A DNA stretch of 64,000 bases from Thermasporomyces sp036564245. Lineage in GTDB: Bacteria; Actinomycetota; Actinomycetes; Propionibacteriales; Actinopolymorphaceae. This document shows, piece by piece, positions 23,288 through 33,091 of the stretch. Made by a program: the position numbers and the translations under genes. Each line of letters begins with the position of its first letter. Position 1 is the stretch's first letter. The stretch is from the NCBI GenBank assembly GCA_036564245.1, contig DATCKU010000071.1, positions 1-64,000 on the forward strand. The letters are read 5' to 3'. The notes beneath the pieces are model-generated. The model was given only the letters and a program-made list of their open reading frames with translations, did no database searches and was not told where the DNA came from.

Positions 23288-25213
23288 TCACTCGTAGCCG
23301 AAGTCCTGCGTCCACCACGGACCGCCGTCACCGAGCGCGACACCGACACCGATCGCCTCGAACTTGCAGTTCAGGATGTTCGCGCGGTGGCCTTTGCTCT
23401 CCATCCATGCCTCGACGACCGCCTCCGGCGTCGGGTAGCCCATGGCGATGTTCTCCCCACCCGGCTCGTCGTACCCGGCGGCTCGCATCCGATCCCACGG
23501 GGTCTTGCCGTCGGGCGAGGTGTGGTCGAAGTAGCCGCGATCACGCATGTCCTCCGAATGCGCACGCGCAGCCGTCTGCAGCCGCTCGTCGACCCGCAAC
23601 GGATCGCATCCGGCGTCGGCCCGCTCGGCGTTCGTCAACCGCACGACCTCGAGCTCGAACGCGGCCTGCGGTGACGTCGGCGACGGACTGGGCGTCTTCG
23701 TCTGCGTCGGCTTGGGCGACGACGGCTTCGGCTTCGGGACGGCCGTACGACTGGGAGTCGGTGTCGCCGTCCGCTTGGGTTCCGGTGGTGGTGGCGCCGG
23801 TGTCGGCGTCCGCGTCTTGCGCTGCGGGGTCTTGGTGACGCGCGGAGTCGCCGTGGTAGGTGTCGGCGTGCTCGTAATGGTCGGCGTTGGCGACGTGTCG
23901 GCAGGCAGCGTGAGGTTCCGGGAACGACTGGCGTCGACCGGACCTGGATCTTCCTGGGCCGGAGGATCGTCGCGTGCCACGACGTACCACCAGGCGGCCC
24001 CACTCGCCGACCCGATCAGTGCGATCGACGTCACGGCCGCTACCGCCAGGAACGACGCCCCGCGGCGGCGTCGCGGCTTTTCGTCGTGGCCCGCTGCCGA
24101 AAGCTCGAACGGCTCCTCGTGGTAGGCAGCGGCGTGCTCCGGCACGGGCGCGTCGTCCCAGGCCTCATCGGATGGCCAGGGACCCGGTTCGTGCAGGGAG
24201 GCGATCCACTCGTCGTCGGATGGCTGCTGCCAGGTTCGCCGCCATGGGTTGACTGGATCCCAGCCGGTGGGAGCGCGATCCTGAGGACCCTGGTCCACGG
24301 GAACGCGATCTGTCGGCGCCGTGTCGTGCCGGGCCCAGTCACCTGGCCCTTGGTCAGCCAGAGCCGGGCCAACACCGCCGCGATCGGCCGGGGTCCACTC
24401 GCCTGGAGCCGCCCACGCAGCCGCGACCGTGTCGTCTGAGCCCCAGTGAGGCTGATCTGCTGGTTCACGATCCCGCACGTCGTCATGCGGTGGCGGCCAT
24501 CCGGCTACCTGATCGCCGACCTGCTGACCGCCAAACTCCCGGGCACCAGTCGGCTGATCCTGAGGCGCCTGGTCGCGAGGCTGCTGCTGGCCGAACGCGT
24601 GCGCGTCCTGCTGCCACGGCGGCGGAGTCCAGGGCCCGCCAGCCGGCTGGTCCCAGGCCGGAGGACGATCAGACGGCGGTGCGTGATCCGCTGGCGGCCA
24701 CGTAGCCGGGAACGGCCCGGTGCCGACAACGGTCGCGTCGGGGTCAGCAGGCGCGGGTGACCATCCCGGAGGCGGCTGATCCTGTGGCTCCCCACCCGGA
24801 ATGAACCAGCCATCGCCGGTGTGCCGCCGCTCCCACGGCTTCTCCAGCTGCGGCTGCCCCGGTGCCGGACCAGGCGACGGACGGTCGTGCGGAGAGTCCG
24901 CCGGAGGCGTGTCCTGCGGTTCTGCCGACGGATAGTCCGAGAGCAAGGCCTCGATCGACGGGTAACCCGCTGGCGGGGTGTCCGTCGGCTCGGATGCCGC
25001 AGGTGGCGGATCCGCGGGCCGAAAACCCACTGGCCCCAAGTCCGCGGGTGACCCATGAGGAGACTCACGAGTCCACAGGGGCGTATCCGTCGGACCGTCC
25101 GACGGGCTGCCCTGTGCCGGTCGATCAACCGGTGGCATGTCACTCGGCGGTCCCCAGAGGTCCCGCTCGCGATCGAAGCCACTGTGGTCGTCTCGTGGGC
25201 GGTTGGGCGACAT
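23288..25213 (-). CDS. CAP/SCP-domain protein with long disordered cytoplasmic region
   Basis: A 641-residue bitopic protein. Residues 1-390 are disordered, rich in Pro, Asp, Gln and Trp, with irregular repeats such as DQGPQD and PPADSPHD. One transmembrane helix lies near 400-422 (FLAVAAVTSIALIGSASG). A Pro/Thr/Lys-rich linker (about 435-515) spans the wall. The C-terminal 125 residues are a CAP/SCP domain (VVRLTNAERADAGCDPLRVD, SEDMRDRGYFDHTSPDG, WMESKGHRANIL). These domains occur in secreted bacterial proteins of unclear enzymology. GGGAGG precedes ATG 25213. The very large cytoplasmic tail is unusual. Confidence 0.88.
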   Translation of the reverse strand: MSPNRPRDDHSGFDRERDLWGPPSDMPPVDRPAQGSPSDGPTDTPLWTRESPHGSPADLGPVGFRPADPPPAASEPTDTPPAGYPSIEALLSDYPSAEPQDTPPADSPHDRPSPGPAPGQPQLEKPWERRHTGDGWFIPGGEPQDQPPPGWSPAPADPDATVVGTGPFPATWPPADHAPPSDRPPAWDQPAGGPWTPPPWQQDAHAFGQQQPRDQAPQDQPTGAREFGGQQVGDQVAGWPPPHDDVRDREPADQPHWGSDDTVAAAWAAPGEWTPADRGGVGPALADQGPGDWARHDTAPTDRVPVDQGPQDRAPTGWDPVNPWRRTWQQPSDDEWIASLHEPGPWPSDEAWDDAPVPEHAAAYHEEPFELSAAGHDEKPRRRRGASFLAVAAVTSIALIGSASGAAWWYVVARDDPPAQEDPGPVDASRSRNLTLPADTSPTPTITSTPTPTTATPRVTKTPQRKTRTPTPAPPPPEPKRTATPTPSRTAVPKPKPSSPKPTQTKTPSPSPTSPQAAFELEVVRLTNAERADAGCDPLRVDERLQTAARAHSEDMRDRGYFDHTSPDGKTPWDRMRAAGYDEPGGENIAMGYPTPEAVVEAWMESKGHRANILNCKFEAIGVGVALGDGGPWWTQDFGYE

Positions 25214-25297
25214 GGATACCTCCCTCATCCGTCACCCGCGTTGCAGTCAGGTCACGCCCAGCCGGAGACACCGCACCTCGTGAAGCCGGACGCGGTG

Positions 25298-26065
25298 CTA
25301 CCCCAACAAGCGGAGAGGCAGATTGATCTCCAGACCCGGAAGCTCCAGGTTGAGACCTGGTGTCGAGCTTTCTGACGGCGACGGAGTTGGAGTCGGGGTC
25401 GAGGTCGGTTCGGACTCAGACGGCGACGGCTGTGGCGCAGTCGCGGTCTGGGTCGGAGCGGTCTGGGTCGGCGAGGGGTCCGGCGAAGGCGCCGTCGACT
25501 CCGACGGACTCGGGCTCGCAGTGACCGTGGGGCTCGGGCGGGCAACGGTACGACCCGAGCTGTCGTCCCGCTCGACGGTGAACTGGCGCACCGGCGACGG
25601 CCGTGGTGACGGTTTCCCGGTGCGCTTCTCCTGTGCATCCGGCTGTGGTGCGCTCGGTGAAGCGCTGCTGGACGTGTCACCGGGGGTCGCCGAGCTGGGC
25701 GCGTACTGCTTGCTGCTCGTCAGCCGGGTGCCGTCGGCCTTCCACGACGAGATGCCGTTCCGGAGCTCACCAGCACCAGCCGGACTGGCCGGCTGATCCG
25801 ATGCCGTGGGTGTGCCGGGCGGTACGAAGAGGAAGTAGCCGGCACCCGCCGCAACGGCACCGACACTCATCACGCCTGCCGCGGCGACCGCCATGGGGGC
25901 GGCACCACGATGTGCGGGAGCGGCCTGGCTGGAGTCACCGGCATAGCCGGTGGACCGCTGAAGCTGACGACGCTCGCGCCGCGACGCCTTGTGCCGACCG
26001 GGACGCTGTCTCGCAGCACCGTCGCCCTGCGATCCGCCACTGGCCGGTGAGTTGTCGGGCAGCAT
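25298..26065 (-). CDS. Membrane-anchored Pro/Ser/Thr-rich protein
   Basis: A 255-residue protein I do not recognise. Residues 1-55 are basic and cytoplasmic (HKASRRERRQLQRS), 58-82 form one transmembrane helix (PMAVAAAGVMSVGAVAAGAG), and the rest is an extracytoplasmic low-complexity domain dominated by Pro, Ser and Thr with repeated PSPSES and PTQTA units. It ends in a short hydrophobic LELPGLEINLPLRLLG tail. ATG 26065 has AGGAG five bases upstream. The design resembles the neighbouring CAP protein without its enzymatic domain; both may span or stick to the cell wall. Confidence 0.75.
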   Translation of the reverse strand: MLPDNSPASGGSQGDGAARQRPGRHKASRRERRQLQRSTGYAGDSSQAAPAHRGAAPMAVAAAGVMSVGAVAAGAGYFLFVPPGTPTASDQPASPAGAGELRNGISSWKADGTRLTSSKQYAPSSATPGDTSSSASPSAPQPDAQEKRTGKPSPRPSPVRQFTVERDDSSGRTVARPSPTVTASPSPSESTAPSPDPSPTQTAPTQTATAPQPSPSESEPTSTPTPTPSPSESSTPGLNLELPGLEINLPLRLLG

Positions 26066-26252
26066 ACGCACTCCTGCTCGTGGACGATTTCCCGTTATCG
26101 CCTACAACCCCCCGAAATCAGGTGTAACCATAGCGGATCGCCCAGCCGAGTCGATCAGTCACAGTTTGTAGTGAAACCGGGCAGATTACAGGCAAATCGC
26201 GACGCACGGTAGCTCGTCGCTTTCCGTACGCGATCGCGCTCTCGCCCGAAAA

Positions 26253-29200
26253 TCACGCAGCGACCGGCTCGAGAAGCACGGCGTCGATGACGTCGCGCGC
26301 CCAGTGCAGAAGCTCCACGTCACGCAAGGGTTGCCCGCCCACCGGCGCTGTCGTCGGCCGTGGCACCAGCATGGTCCCGAGCTGCGGCTTGAACACCGAG
26401 CGCGGATACAGTCGCGACATCCGAAGCCGCTGGCTCTCCCGCAGGTCCACCGGTGCGAAGCGCACCTGGTTGCCTTGCAGCGTCACCTCGCGAAGGCCGG
26501 CCCGCTTGGCGTGCAGACGGAATCTCGCCACCTCGAGCAGGTTCTCCACCGGCCGCGGTGGCGTCCCGTAACGGTCGTTGAGTTCCTCGGCGACCTGCTC
26601 CAGCTCGTCGAGATCGCGAACCGCCGCCAACCGCTGGTACATCTCCAAACGCAGCCGTTGGCTGTCCACGTAGTCGTGCGGCAAGTGCGCATCGATCGGG
26701 AGCTCCACCTTCACGTCGGCCTCTTCGGCCTCGCCTTCACCGCGGAACTCCGCGACAGCCTCGCCGACCAGTCGTACGTACAAGTCGAAGCCGACCTCGG
26801 CGATGTGACCGGACTGCTCACCACCCAGGAGATTTCCGGCACCACGGATCTCGAGGTCCTTCAGTGCCACGGCCATACCGGCACCGAGCTCGGAGTTCTG
26901 AGCCAGTGTGGCAAGGCGTTCGTGTGCCGTCTCGGTCAGTGGGCGGTCGGGTGGATAGAGGAAGTACGCGTACGCGCGCTCCCGTCCACGGCCCACCCGG
27001 CCACGCATCTGGTGCAGCTGCGACAACCCGAACAGGTCGGCGCGCTCCATGATGAGCGTGTTGGCGTTGGAGATGTCCAAGCCTGCTTCGACGATCGTCG
27101 TGCACACCAACACGTCGGCCCGCTTCTCCCAGAAGTCGAGCATGACTTGCTCGAGCTGGTGCTCGGGCATCTGCCCATGACCCACGATGATCCTGGCTTC
27201 GGGCACGAGCTGCTTGAGCCGCGCCGCGGTCTTCTCGATCGTGCTGACCCGGTTGTGGACGTAGAAGACCTGGCCTTCGCGGAGCAGCTCTCGCCGGATC
27301 GCTGCGGCAACCTGACGTTCGTCGTAGGCTCCGACGTACGTCAACACGGGATGGCGTTCCTCCGGCGGCGTCATGATGGTCGACATCTCGCGGATCCCGG
27401 TGATCGCCATCTCCAACGTGCGTGGGATCGGCGTCGCCGACATGGTGAGCACGTCGACACTCGCCCGCAGCTTCTTCAGCTTCTCCTTGTGCTCGACGCC
27501 GAACCGCTGCTCCTCGTCGACGACGAGGAGGCCCAGGTCCTTGAACCGCACGTCGTCGCCGAGCAGGCGATGCGTACCGATCACGACGTCGACGGTTCCC
27601 GTCGCAAGTCCCGCCATGGTCTCGCGCGCCTCACGGTCGGACTGGAAACGCGAGAACGCCCGCACGGTCACCGGGAACGGCGCAAAGCGCTCGGAGAACG
27701 TCGACAGGTGCTGCTGGACGAGCAACGTGGTCGGGACGAGAACCGCTACCTGCTTGCCGTCCTGCACCGCCTTGAACGCCGCGCGCACGGCGATCTCGGT
27801 CTTGCCGTATCCCACGTCGCCACAGATCAGCCGGTCCATCGGGATCGGCTTTTCCATGTCCCTCTTGACATCGTCGATGGTGGCGAGCTGGTCGGGGGTC
27901 TCGACGTACGGGAACGCATCCTCGAGCTCGCGTTGCCACGGCGTGTCGGGACTGAACGCGTGGCCCTTGGTCGCCTGCCGAGCGGCGTACAACTTGATGA
28001 GCTCGGCCGCGATCTCCCGCACCGCCTTGCGCGCGCGGTTCTTGCGCTTCGACCAGTCCGAGCCGCCCAGCCGGTCCAAGGTCGGCTGCTCGCCGCCCAC
28101 GTAGCGGGTGACCATGTCGAGCTGGTCGGTGGGTACGAAGAGCCGGTCGCCGGGCTGACCACGCTTGGAGGATGCGTACTCGATGACGAGGTATTCGCGC
28201 GTGGTGCGTTGCTGGCCCGTACCAACCGTGCGCTCCATCATCTCCACGAACCGGCCGACACCGTGCTGGTCGTGCACGACGTAGTCCCCCGGACGCAGCT
28301 CCAGTGGATCGATGGTGCGGCGACGCCTGGTCGGCATCTTCCGCATGTCCCTCGTCGAGATGCCGGCGCGGGCGTGCAGGTCGGCCTCGGCGAGGATCGC
28401 GAGCTTGGCCTGAGGCGCAATGAACCCGTGGTCGAGGCGACCACACGAGACGTGCACCAGCGCCGGCTCGGGAACGAAGTCGAGCGACTCGTCGAACCGC
28501 GCGGCGAGCTCGTGACCGCGCAGCACCTCGACCAGCCGCTGCGCGGGTCCCGGACCCTCGGTGACGAAGACGATCCGCCAGCTGTCGCTGATCCACTTGT
28601 GGACGTCCGACACGAGGGCGGCCGTGTCGCCGTGGTAGGCACTCGCGGCATGCGCGTCGACGGCGTACGACTCGACCGCACCCGCCTCGACGTCGACGTC
28701 GATCTGGACCAGCTCGCCGGTCTCGGTGCGCACGGGTCCGTTCGACTCGCCGTCAGCCGCGGAGTCCAGGGCGAACGGCGAGATGCTCCACCAGGCGAGA
28801 CCACTCGCCATCGCATGCGTACGAATGTCGGCCAGGCTGCGATAGGCCGCAGCACCCAGGTCGATGGGTGCCTGTCCCCCACCAGCGGCTGCCGCCCAGC
28901 TGGCCTCGAGGAACTCCTGGCTGGTGGCGACCAGGTCGTGGGCACGGCTGCGAACCCGCTCCGGATCGCACACCACGACATGCGTGTCGCGGGGCAGCAG
29001 GTCGACCAGCAGCTCCATCTCGTCGACCAGCACGGGCGCGAGCGACTCCATGCCCTCGACCGCGTGCCCGTGAGCAAGCTTCTCGAACAGCTCGGCGAGC
29101 TCCGGATGCGCGTCCGCCAGCTGGGCGGCCCGCTCCCGGACCTCCTCCGTCAGCAGAAGCTCACGACAGGGTGGGGCGTAGAGCGACTGCGCCGTGCCGA

Positions 29201-29879
29201 GCGAACGCTGGTCGGCGACCTTGAACGTTCGGATCTCCTCGACCTCGTCGCCGAAGAACTCCACCCGGAGCGGGTGCTCCTCGGTTGGCGGAAAGACGTC
29301 GACGATGCCGCCGCGGACGGCGAACTCACCGCGCCGCTCCACGAGATCGACCCGGTGGTAGGCCGCGGCCGCGAGCCTTCGTACCAGCTCCTCCAAGTCG
29401 ATCGAGTCGCCGACGTGCAGTGAGACCGGCTCGAGGTCGGCCAAGCCCTTCACCTGAGGCTGCAGCACGCTGCGGACCGGCGCGACGACGACCTTCGGGC
29501 GGGGCGCCTCGGCCGTGGGGTGCACGAGACGACGGAGTACGGCAAGCCGGCGGCCCACGGTGTCCGAGCGCGGAGAGAGGCGCTCGTGCGGGAGGGTCTC
29601 CCAGGCGGGGTAGTAGGCGACTGCCGTGGGGTCGCCCAGCAAGCTCTGCAACATTGCGGTGAGGTCTTCAGCCTCGCGGCCGGTGGCAGTCACGGCGAGC
29701 ACCGGCCGGTCAGCCCCACCGTGGTCTTCGGACGCGGCAAGAGCCGCCACGGCGAACGGCTGCACCGCCTTGGGAGCGGTGAGATCGAGCGGTCTGGCCA
29801 CGCTGGCCCTGGCTGCCTCGACGGCAGCCGAGATCGCAGGATCGGTTGCGACGGGCGAGATGAGTCCGGTGAGGCTCAT
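26253..29879 (-). CDS. mfd: Transcription-repair coupling factor
   Basis: A 1208-residue Mfd. It removes RNA polymerase stalled at DNA lesions and recruits UvrA. Visible parts: the N-terminal UvrB-like module (residues 20-350), the RNA-polymerase-interacting domain (GDYVVHDQHGVGRFVEM near 520), the SF2 translocase with Walker A GDVGYGKT near 685 and the DEEQ box VVDEEQRFGVEH near 785, motifs RVGRGRERAYAYF and ALKDLEIRGAGNLLGGEQSG, and the C-terminal TRCF domain. Length is normal. I start at ATG 29879 (AAGGA upstream); the in-frame extension to 30104 is not conserved-looking. mazG and the SurA-like gene lie downstream, but pth is far away. Confidence 0.96.
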   Translation of the reverse strand: MSLTGLISPVATDPAISAAVEAARASVARPLDLTAPKAVQPFAVAALAASEDHGGADRPVLAVTATGREAEDLTAMLQSLLGDPTAVAYYPAWETLPHERLSPRSDTVGRRLAVLRRLVHPTAEAPRPKVVVAPVRSVLQPQVKGLADLEPVSLHVGDSIDLEELVRRLAAAAYHRVDLVERRGEFAVRGGIVDVFPPTEEHPLRVEFFGDEVEEIRTFKVADQRSLGTAQSLYAPPCRELLLTEEVRERAAQLADAHPELAELFEKLAHGHAVEGMESLAPVLVDEMELLVDLLPRDTHVVVCDPERVRSRAHDLVATSQEFLEASWAAAAGGGQAPIDLGAAAYRSLADIRTHAMASGLAWWSISPFALDSAADGESNGPVRTETGELVQIDVDVEAGAVESYAVDAHAASAYHGDTAALVSDVHKWISDSWRIVFVTEGPGPAQRLVEVLRGHELAARFDESLDFVPEPALVHVSCGRLDHGFIAPQAKLAILAEADLHARAGISTRDMRKMPTRRRRTIDPLELRPGDYVVHDQHGVGRFVEMMERTVGTGQQRTTREYLVIEYASSKRGQPGDRLFVPTDQLDMVTRYVGGEQPTLDRLGGSDWSKRKNRARKAVREIAAELIKLYAARQATKGHAFSPDTPWQRELEDAFPYVETPDQLATIDDVKRDMEKPIPMDRLICGDVGYGKTEIAVRAAFKAVQDGKQVAVLVPTTLLVQQHLSTFSERFAPFPVTVRAFSRFQSDREARETMAGLATGTVDVVIGTHRLLGDDVRFKDLGLLVVDEEQRFGVEHKEKLKKLRASVDVLTMSATPIPRTLEMAITGIREMSTIMTPPEERHPVLTYVGAYDERQVAAAIRRELLREGQVFYVHNRVSTIEKTAARLKQLVPEARIIVGHGQMPEHQLEQVMLDFWEKRADVLVCTTIVEAGLDISNANTLIMERADLFGLSQLHQMRGRVGRGRERAYAYFLYPPDRPLTETAHERLATLAQNSELGAGMAVALKDLEIRGAGNLLGGEQSGHIAEVGFDLYVRLVGEAVAEFRGEGEAEEADVKVELPIDAHLPHDYVDSQRLRLEMYQRLAAVRDLDELEQVAEELNDRYGTPPRPVENLLEVARFRLHAKRAGLREVTLQGNQVRFAPVDLRESQRLRMSRLYPRSVFKPQLGTMLVPRPTTAPVGGQPLRDVELLHWARDVIDAVLLEPVAA

Positions 29880-30134
29880 GTGGTCCTTGAGTTGACGAGA
29901 GGTTGAACGACGCGCCAGTTTGGCGGCACGCGTGAACGCCCCGATTCGCCATGCGTACCGGGGTGCCCCACCAAGGCTAGCGTGCCGCACGGACAATCCG
30001 GCCTTCCGTTCCGAGTGGGCCCGTAGGGCACCGAGGGTCGGCTCGTGAGCCCCTCGTGGAGTCGCTTGGTCACGAGGCAGCCAGGCCGGGAGGAATTCCC
30101 CCAAACGCCGCAGGCTGAGCGCCTGTGATCGTCA

Positions 30135-30149
30135 CAATCGACGCGATTG
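30135..30149. promoter_or_regulatory. Short palindrome upstream of the 30.2-kb operon
   Basis: CAATCG-acg-CGATTG, perfect 6-bp arms with a three-base spacer, 76 bp before the first gene of the ABC/sigma operon. Candidate operator only. Confidence 0.3.
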
Positions 30150-30224
30150 CCGCCAACACCCGGGTCGGTCCTCCGTCTTTTGAGTTATGGACGGACGCTC
30201 AGCCGACCGCGAGAGGAACCAACC

Positions 30225-31160
30225 ATGGCAGAACAACCGATGAGTGGTGCGATCAGGGGCGTCGGCATGCTCGATCTCTCCCATGTCACCTGGGCCGAGG
30301 AGCTCGACCGGATCTCCAGCATCAGCGACGTCGGCGCGATCATCATCCCGGAGAACCTGAGCGGAGCGCTCGCCCGCATCCCGATGAAAGACGTCGGCGT
30401 CGTCATCCCCGTCCCGACCGACGCGCATCTGAACGTGCACAGCGGAGCCCTGACGGTCGGCGGCGACGGGTTGGCCGATCCGGGCAGCAACGAGATCCTC
30501 GTCGTGATCGGTGCTCTCATCATCACGAGCCCGGTCACCAGGGTCGGCTATCGCGAGATCATCGTGACCGGGCTGGTCCTCGCACCGCGTGGCAGCGAAG
30601 CGGCGCTCGGCCCCGCGCTCACCAGGACGACGGGCGCGGTCGTCTATTACAGGCCCGCCGAGGGGCAGGACTTCCGGTCCCTCACCGGCGAGCAGACGTT
30701 GGGCGGTGAAAGCCTCGCCAACCGAGGGGGGACGCCGGACGACGTCCTCATGGTCGCCGGCCGGGTGATCGTGACCGATCCGGTGCGCGAGGTCGGCTTC
30801 CAGAAGCTCATCTACTCCGGTTTGCTCGTACTCCCCCGCGAGAGCGAGGCGGTGCTCGCACCGGTGCTCACCGGAAGCGGCCAGCTTGCGTGGTACGACG
30901 GTCGGCCGAGGTTCTTCACCGGCGACCAGACGTTCAGCAAGGCGTTCTTCGAACTGCTGGACGAGCCGATCGCCATCGCGCTGGTGGGATCGGTTCGCAT
31001 CGACGACGACGTGCCACCCGACCTGCTCCGCGAGAAGATCACGGAGATCACGCTCGTCGGCGATCTCACCGCGCCCAAGCGGTTGATTCCAGTGCTGCAG
31101 CTTCTCACCACCGCGAAGTACGGCGAGTTCAAGGTGGCCGACGATGCCGACGCCGGCTGA
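30225..31160 (+). CDS. Internally repeated protein of unknown function, sigma-factor-linked
   Basis: A 311-residue soluble protein without signal peptide. It is built from a recurring unit. Residues about 98-145 (IITSPVTRVGYREIIVTGLV, then LAPRGSEAALGPALT) and 183-232 (VIVTDPVREVGFQKLIYSGL, then LVLPRESEAVLAPVLT) align closely. Weaker copies lie near 30-65 and 270-300 (EITLVGDLTAPKRLIPVL). The regular V/I-x-G-x-V/I-x-x-P spacing suggests a beta-solenoid or bactofilin-like polymer, but I cannot name a family with certainty. Its last 17 bases overlap the ECF sigma gene, so it heads a coupled operon with sigma factor and ABC transporter. Confidence 0.8.
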   Translation: MAEQPMSGAIRGVGMLDLSHVTWAEELDRISSISDVGAIIIPENLSGALARIPMKDVGVVIPVPTDAHLNVHSGALTVGGDGLADPGSNEILVVIGALIITSPVTRVGYREIIVTGLVLAPRGSEAALGPALTRTTGAVVYYRPAEGQDFRSLTGEQTLGGESLANRGGTPDDVLMVAGRVIVTDPVREVGFQKLIYSGLLVLPRESEAVLAPVLTGSGQLAWYDGRPRFFTGDQTFSKAFFELLDEPIAIALVGSVRIDDDVPPDLLREKITEITLVGDLTAPKRLIPVLQLLTTAKYGEFKVADDADAG

Positions 31161-31710
31161 CGGTGCCGCCACCGCCGAGTCAGTCTTCAGTGAGATCTTC
31201 CGGACGCATCAGCCCGGTGTGTACGCCTACCTTCTCGGACGGCTCGGCGACCCCGAAGCCGCCCGGGACCTCCTCCAGGACGTCTTCCTGCGGGTGTGGC
31301 GCAACCTCGACGAGGTCCGCTCCCTGCCGACGCACCGAAGACACGCGTGGATCTTCACGGTGGCCCGAAACCTCGTCACCGATGCGTACCGCTCTCGTGC
31401 GACCCGAAGGGCGACGACCCAGGCCCTGGCCTCACTCGTGACGCACACCGCGCCACCGCCCGACGAGCCGCACACCCGAGCCGAGAGCGCCGAGCTGCTG
31501 AATGCCGTCACCCGAGCGGTGCGCTCGCTGCCCGAGGAGCTCCGCGTGATCCTCGCGATGCATGTCGTGGGCGAGCTCACCAGCGCCCAGATCGGCGAAG
31601 CCCTCGGCCAGCCTGCGGGGACCATCCGCTACAAGCTCGCGCGAGCCCGCCAGGCGCTTGCCGCACAGCTCGCCATCCCGCCGGAACCCGGCATGGAGGT
31701 AGGACGATGA
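31144..31710 (+). CDS. ECF-type RNA polymerase sigma factor
   Basis: A 188-residue ECF sigma factor. Sigma-2 covers about residues 15-85 (ARDLLQDVFLRVWRNLDEV, AWIFTVARNLVTDAYRSR). Sigma-4 is at 125-172 (SLPEELRVILAMHVVGELTS, then AQIGEALGQPAGTIRYKLAR). It begins inside the previous gene and ends with an ATGA overlap with a 103-residue protein, a classical position for an anti-sigma factor or its equivalent. Downstream genes encode an ABC-2 transporter, the likely output. No zinc anti-sigma motif is seen nearby. Confidence 0.92.
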   Translation: MPTPADGAATAESVFSEIFRTHQPGVYAYLLGRLGDPEAARDLLQDVFLRVWRNLDEVRSLPTHRRHAWIFTVARNLVTDAYRSRATRRATTQALASLVTHTAPPPDEPHTRAESAELLNAVTRAVRSLPEELRVILAMHVVGELTSAQIGEALGQPAGTIRYKLARARQALAAQLAIPPEPGMEVGR

Positions 31711-32018
31711 CCGACCCGACCGAGAGACCACAGCGTGAGACGCCGATCCCGCCGGCGTTCGAGAACGTGGAGCAGGCGCTCGAGATGTGGGCGCAGGCGG
31801 TCCGCCTGCCGGCCGCCGAGCTCGACGCCATGCAGCACCGCATCATGGCCGAGCCTCGGGCGAGCACAGCCCGGGCCACGGCGGCTCCACGCGGCGATGC
31901 CACCCCGTCGGGCGCTCTGCCCGCCACCTGGTGGCGGGATCTCGCCCGACACGTCACCGACGTCATCGTGCAGGTCAACCGTCCGCCCGTCGTACCCGGC
32001 TTCACCTGGTCGACATGA
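31707..32018 (+). CDS. Small protein following the ECF sigma gene (possible regulator)
   Basis: A 103-residue soluble protein, Ala/Pro-rich, with no transmembrane helix and no HxxxCxxC zinc motif. Two helical stretches stand out: FENVEQALEMWAQAVRLPAA near residue 16 and WWRDLARHVTDVIVQVNRPP near 75. Its ATG overlaps the sigma stop (ATGA), and its TGA lies within ATGA of a possible start of the ABC ATPase. Position suggests a sigma partner (anti-sigma-like), but the sequence does not confirm it. No family recognised. Confidence 0.7.
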   Translation: MTDPTERPQRETPIPPAFENVEQALEMWAQAVRLPAAELDAMQHRIMAEPRASTARATAAPRGDATPSGALPATWWRDLARHVTDVIVQVNRPPVVPGFTWST

Positions 32019-32038
32019 CCGAACGAAAGGCACCCGCC

Positions 32039-33091
32039 ATGACCCAGAATCTGACCGAGCCGGTCGCGGCGATGCGGCCTTCCCAGGACGACCTCAGCAT
32101 CACCGTCCGCGACCTGCGCCGCACCTACCGCAAGCGCAAGGGCTGGTTCCGCTCGTCCGAGCTCGTCGAGGCGGTCCGCGGCGTGAGCTTCGACGTACCG
32201 CGCGGCACCATCTTCGGGATGCTCGGGCCGAACGGCGCCGGCAAGACGACGACCATCAAGATGTTGTCGACACTCCTGATCCCGACCGGTGGCTACGCGC
32301 GCATCGAGGGTCACGACGTCGTACGCGAGGAGTACGCCGTGCGCAAGGCGCTCGGCGTACTGTTCGGCGGCGACAAGGGCCTGTACAACCAACTGTCGGC
32401 ACGCGAGAACCTGCGGTACTTCGGTCGGCTCTACGGCATGGACACCCGCTCCATCGCCCGACGCTCCGCGGAGTTGCTCGAGCGCGTGAAGCTCACCGAC
32501 CGCGCCGACGAACGGGTCGAGAGCTTCTCACGCGGCATGAAACAGCGTCTGCACGTCGCCAAGACGCTGCTCCACGAGCCGGCCGTCGTGATCCTCGACG
32601 AGCCCACGATCGGCCTCGACCCGGCGGCCGCGATCGACCTTCGCCAGCTGATCGCCGACCTCGTGCCCAAGCACACCGTCCTGCTCACCACCCACGACAT
32701 GCACGAGGCCGACCAGCTCTGCGACGAGCTGGCCATCGTCGACCACGGGCTCATCGTCGCGCGAGGAACCCCGGACGAGCTGAAGGCTCGAGCAGAGGTC
32801 GACCGTCAGGTCGTGGTCAGGCTGGCCGAGCCGTTCGACGGCCACGACCACCAGCAGGCCCTGGTGCACCGGCGCCTCGAGGCGGTGCCCGCCGTCACGC
32901 ACGTACGCCTCGACGCGTCCGCCGACGCCCTCACGCTGCGATGCACCGACACGACAGCCGCCCTCGACCGGGCGCTCGCCGTGCTGCACGACCTGGGCGC
33001 GGGCGTACGCGCGATCGACGTCCGCGAGCCCACGCTGGAGGACGCCTTCCTTGCCGCCACCGGGCGCGAGTTCGAGGAGGACGAGTCATGA
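32039..33091 (+). CDS. ABC transporter ATPase (DrrA/ABC-2 type)
   Basis: A 350-residue ATPase. Walker A is GPNGAGKTTT near residue 63; the Q-loop region follows; the signature is the variant FSRGMKQRL near 165, Walker B VVILDEPTIGLDP near 187, and the H-loop TTHDMHEAD near 220. The last 100 residues are the regulatory extension common in DrrA-like proteins. It powers export through the two permeases that follow. ATG 32039 has GAAAGG upstream; ATG 32015 (overlapping the previous stop) is an alternative in the same frame. The gene overlaps the first permease by four bases. Confidence 0.92.
   Translation: MTQNLTEPVAAMRPSQDDLSITVRDLRRTYRKRKGWFRSSELVEAVRGVSFDVPRGTIFGMLGPNGAGKTTTIKMLSTLLIPTGGYARIEGHDVVREEYAVRKALGVLFGGDKGLYNQLSARENLRYFGRLYGMDTRSIARRSAELLERVKLTDRADERVESFSRGMKQRLHVAKTLLHEPAVVILDEPTIGLDPAAAIDLRQLIADLVPKHTVLLTTHDMHEADQLCDELAIVDHGLIVARGTPDELKARAEVDRQVVVRLAEPFDGHDHQQALVHRRLEAVPAVTHVRLDASADALTLRCTDTTAALDRALAVLHDLGAGVRAIDVREPTLEDAFLAATGREFEEDES

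Noticed and set aside
26304..29423. A 1039-codon open frame antisense to mfd
   Set aside because: High GC makes long antisense frames; mfd on the other strand has all family motifs and this frame has none.
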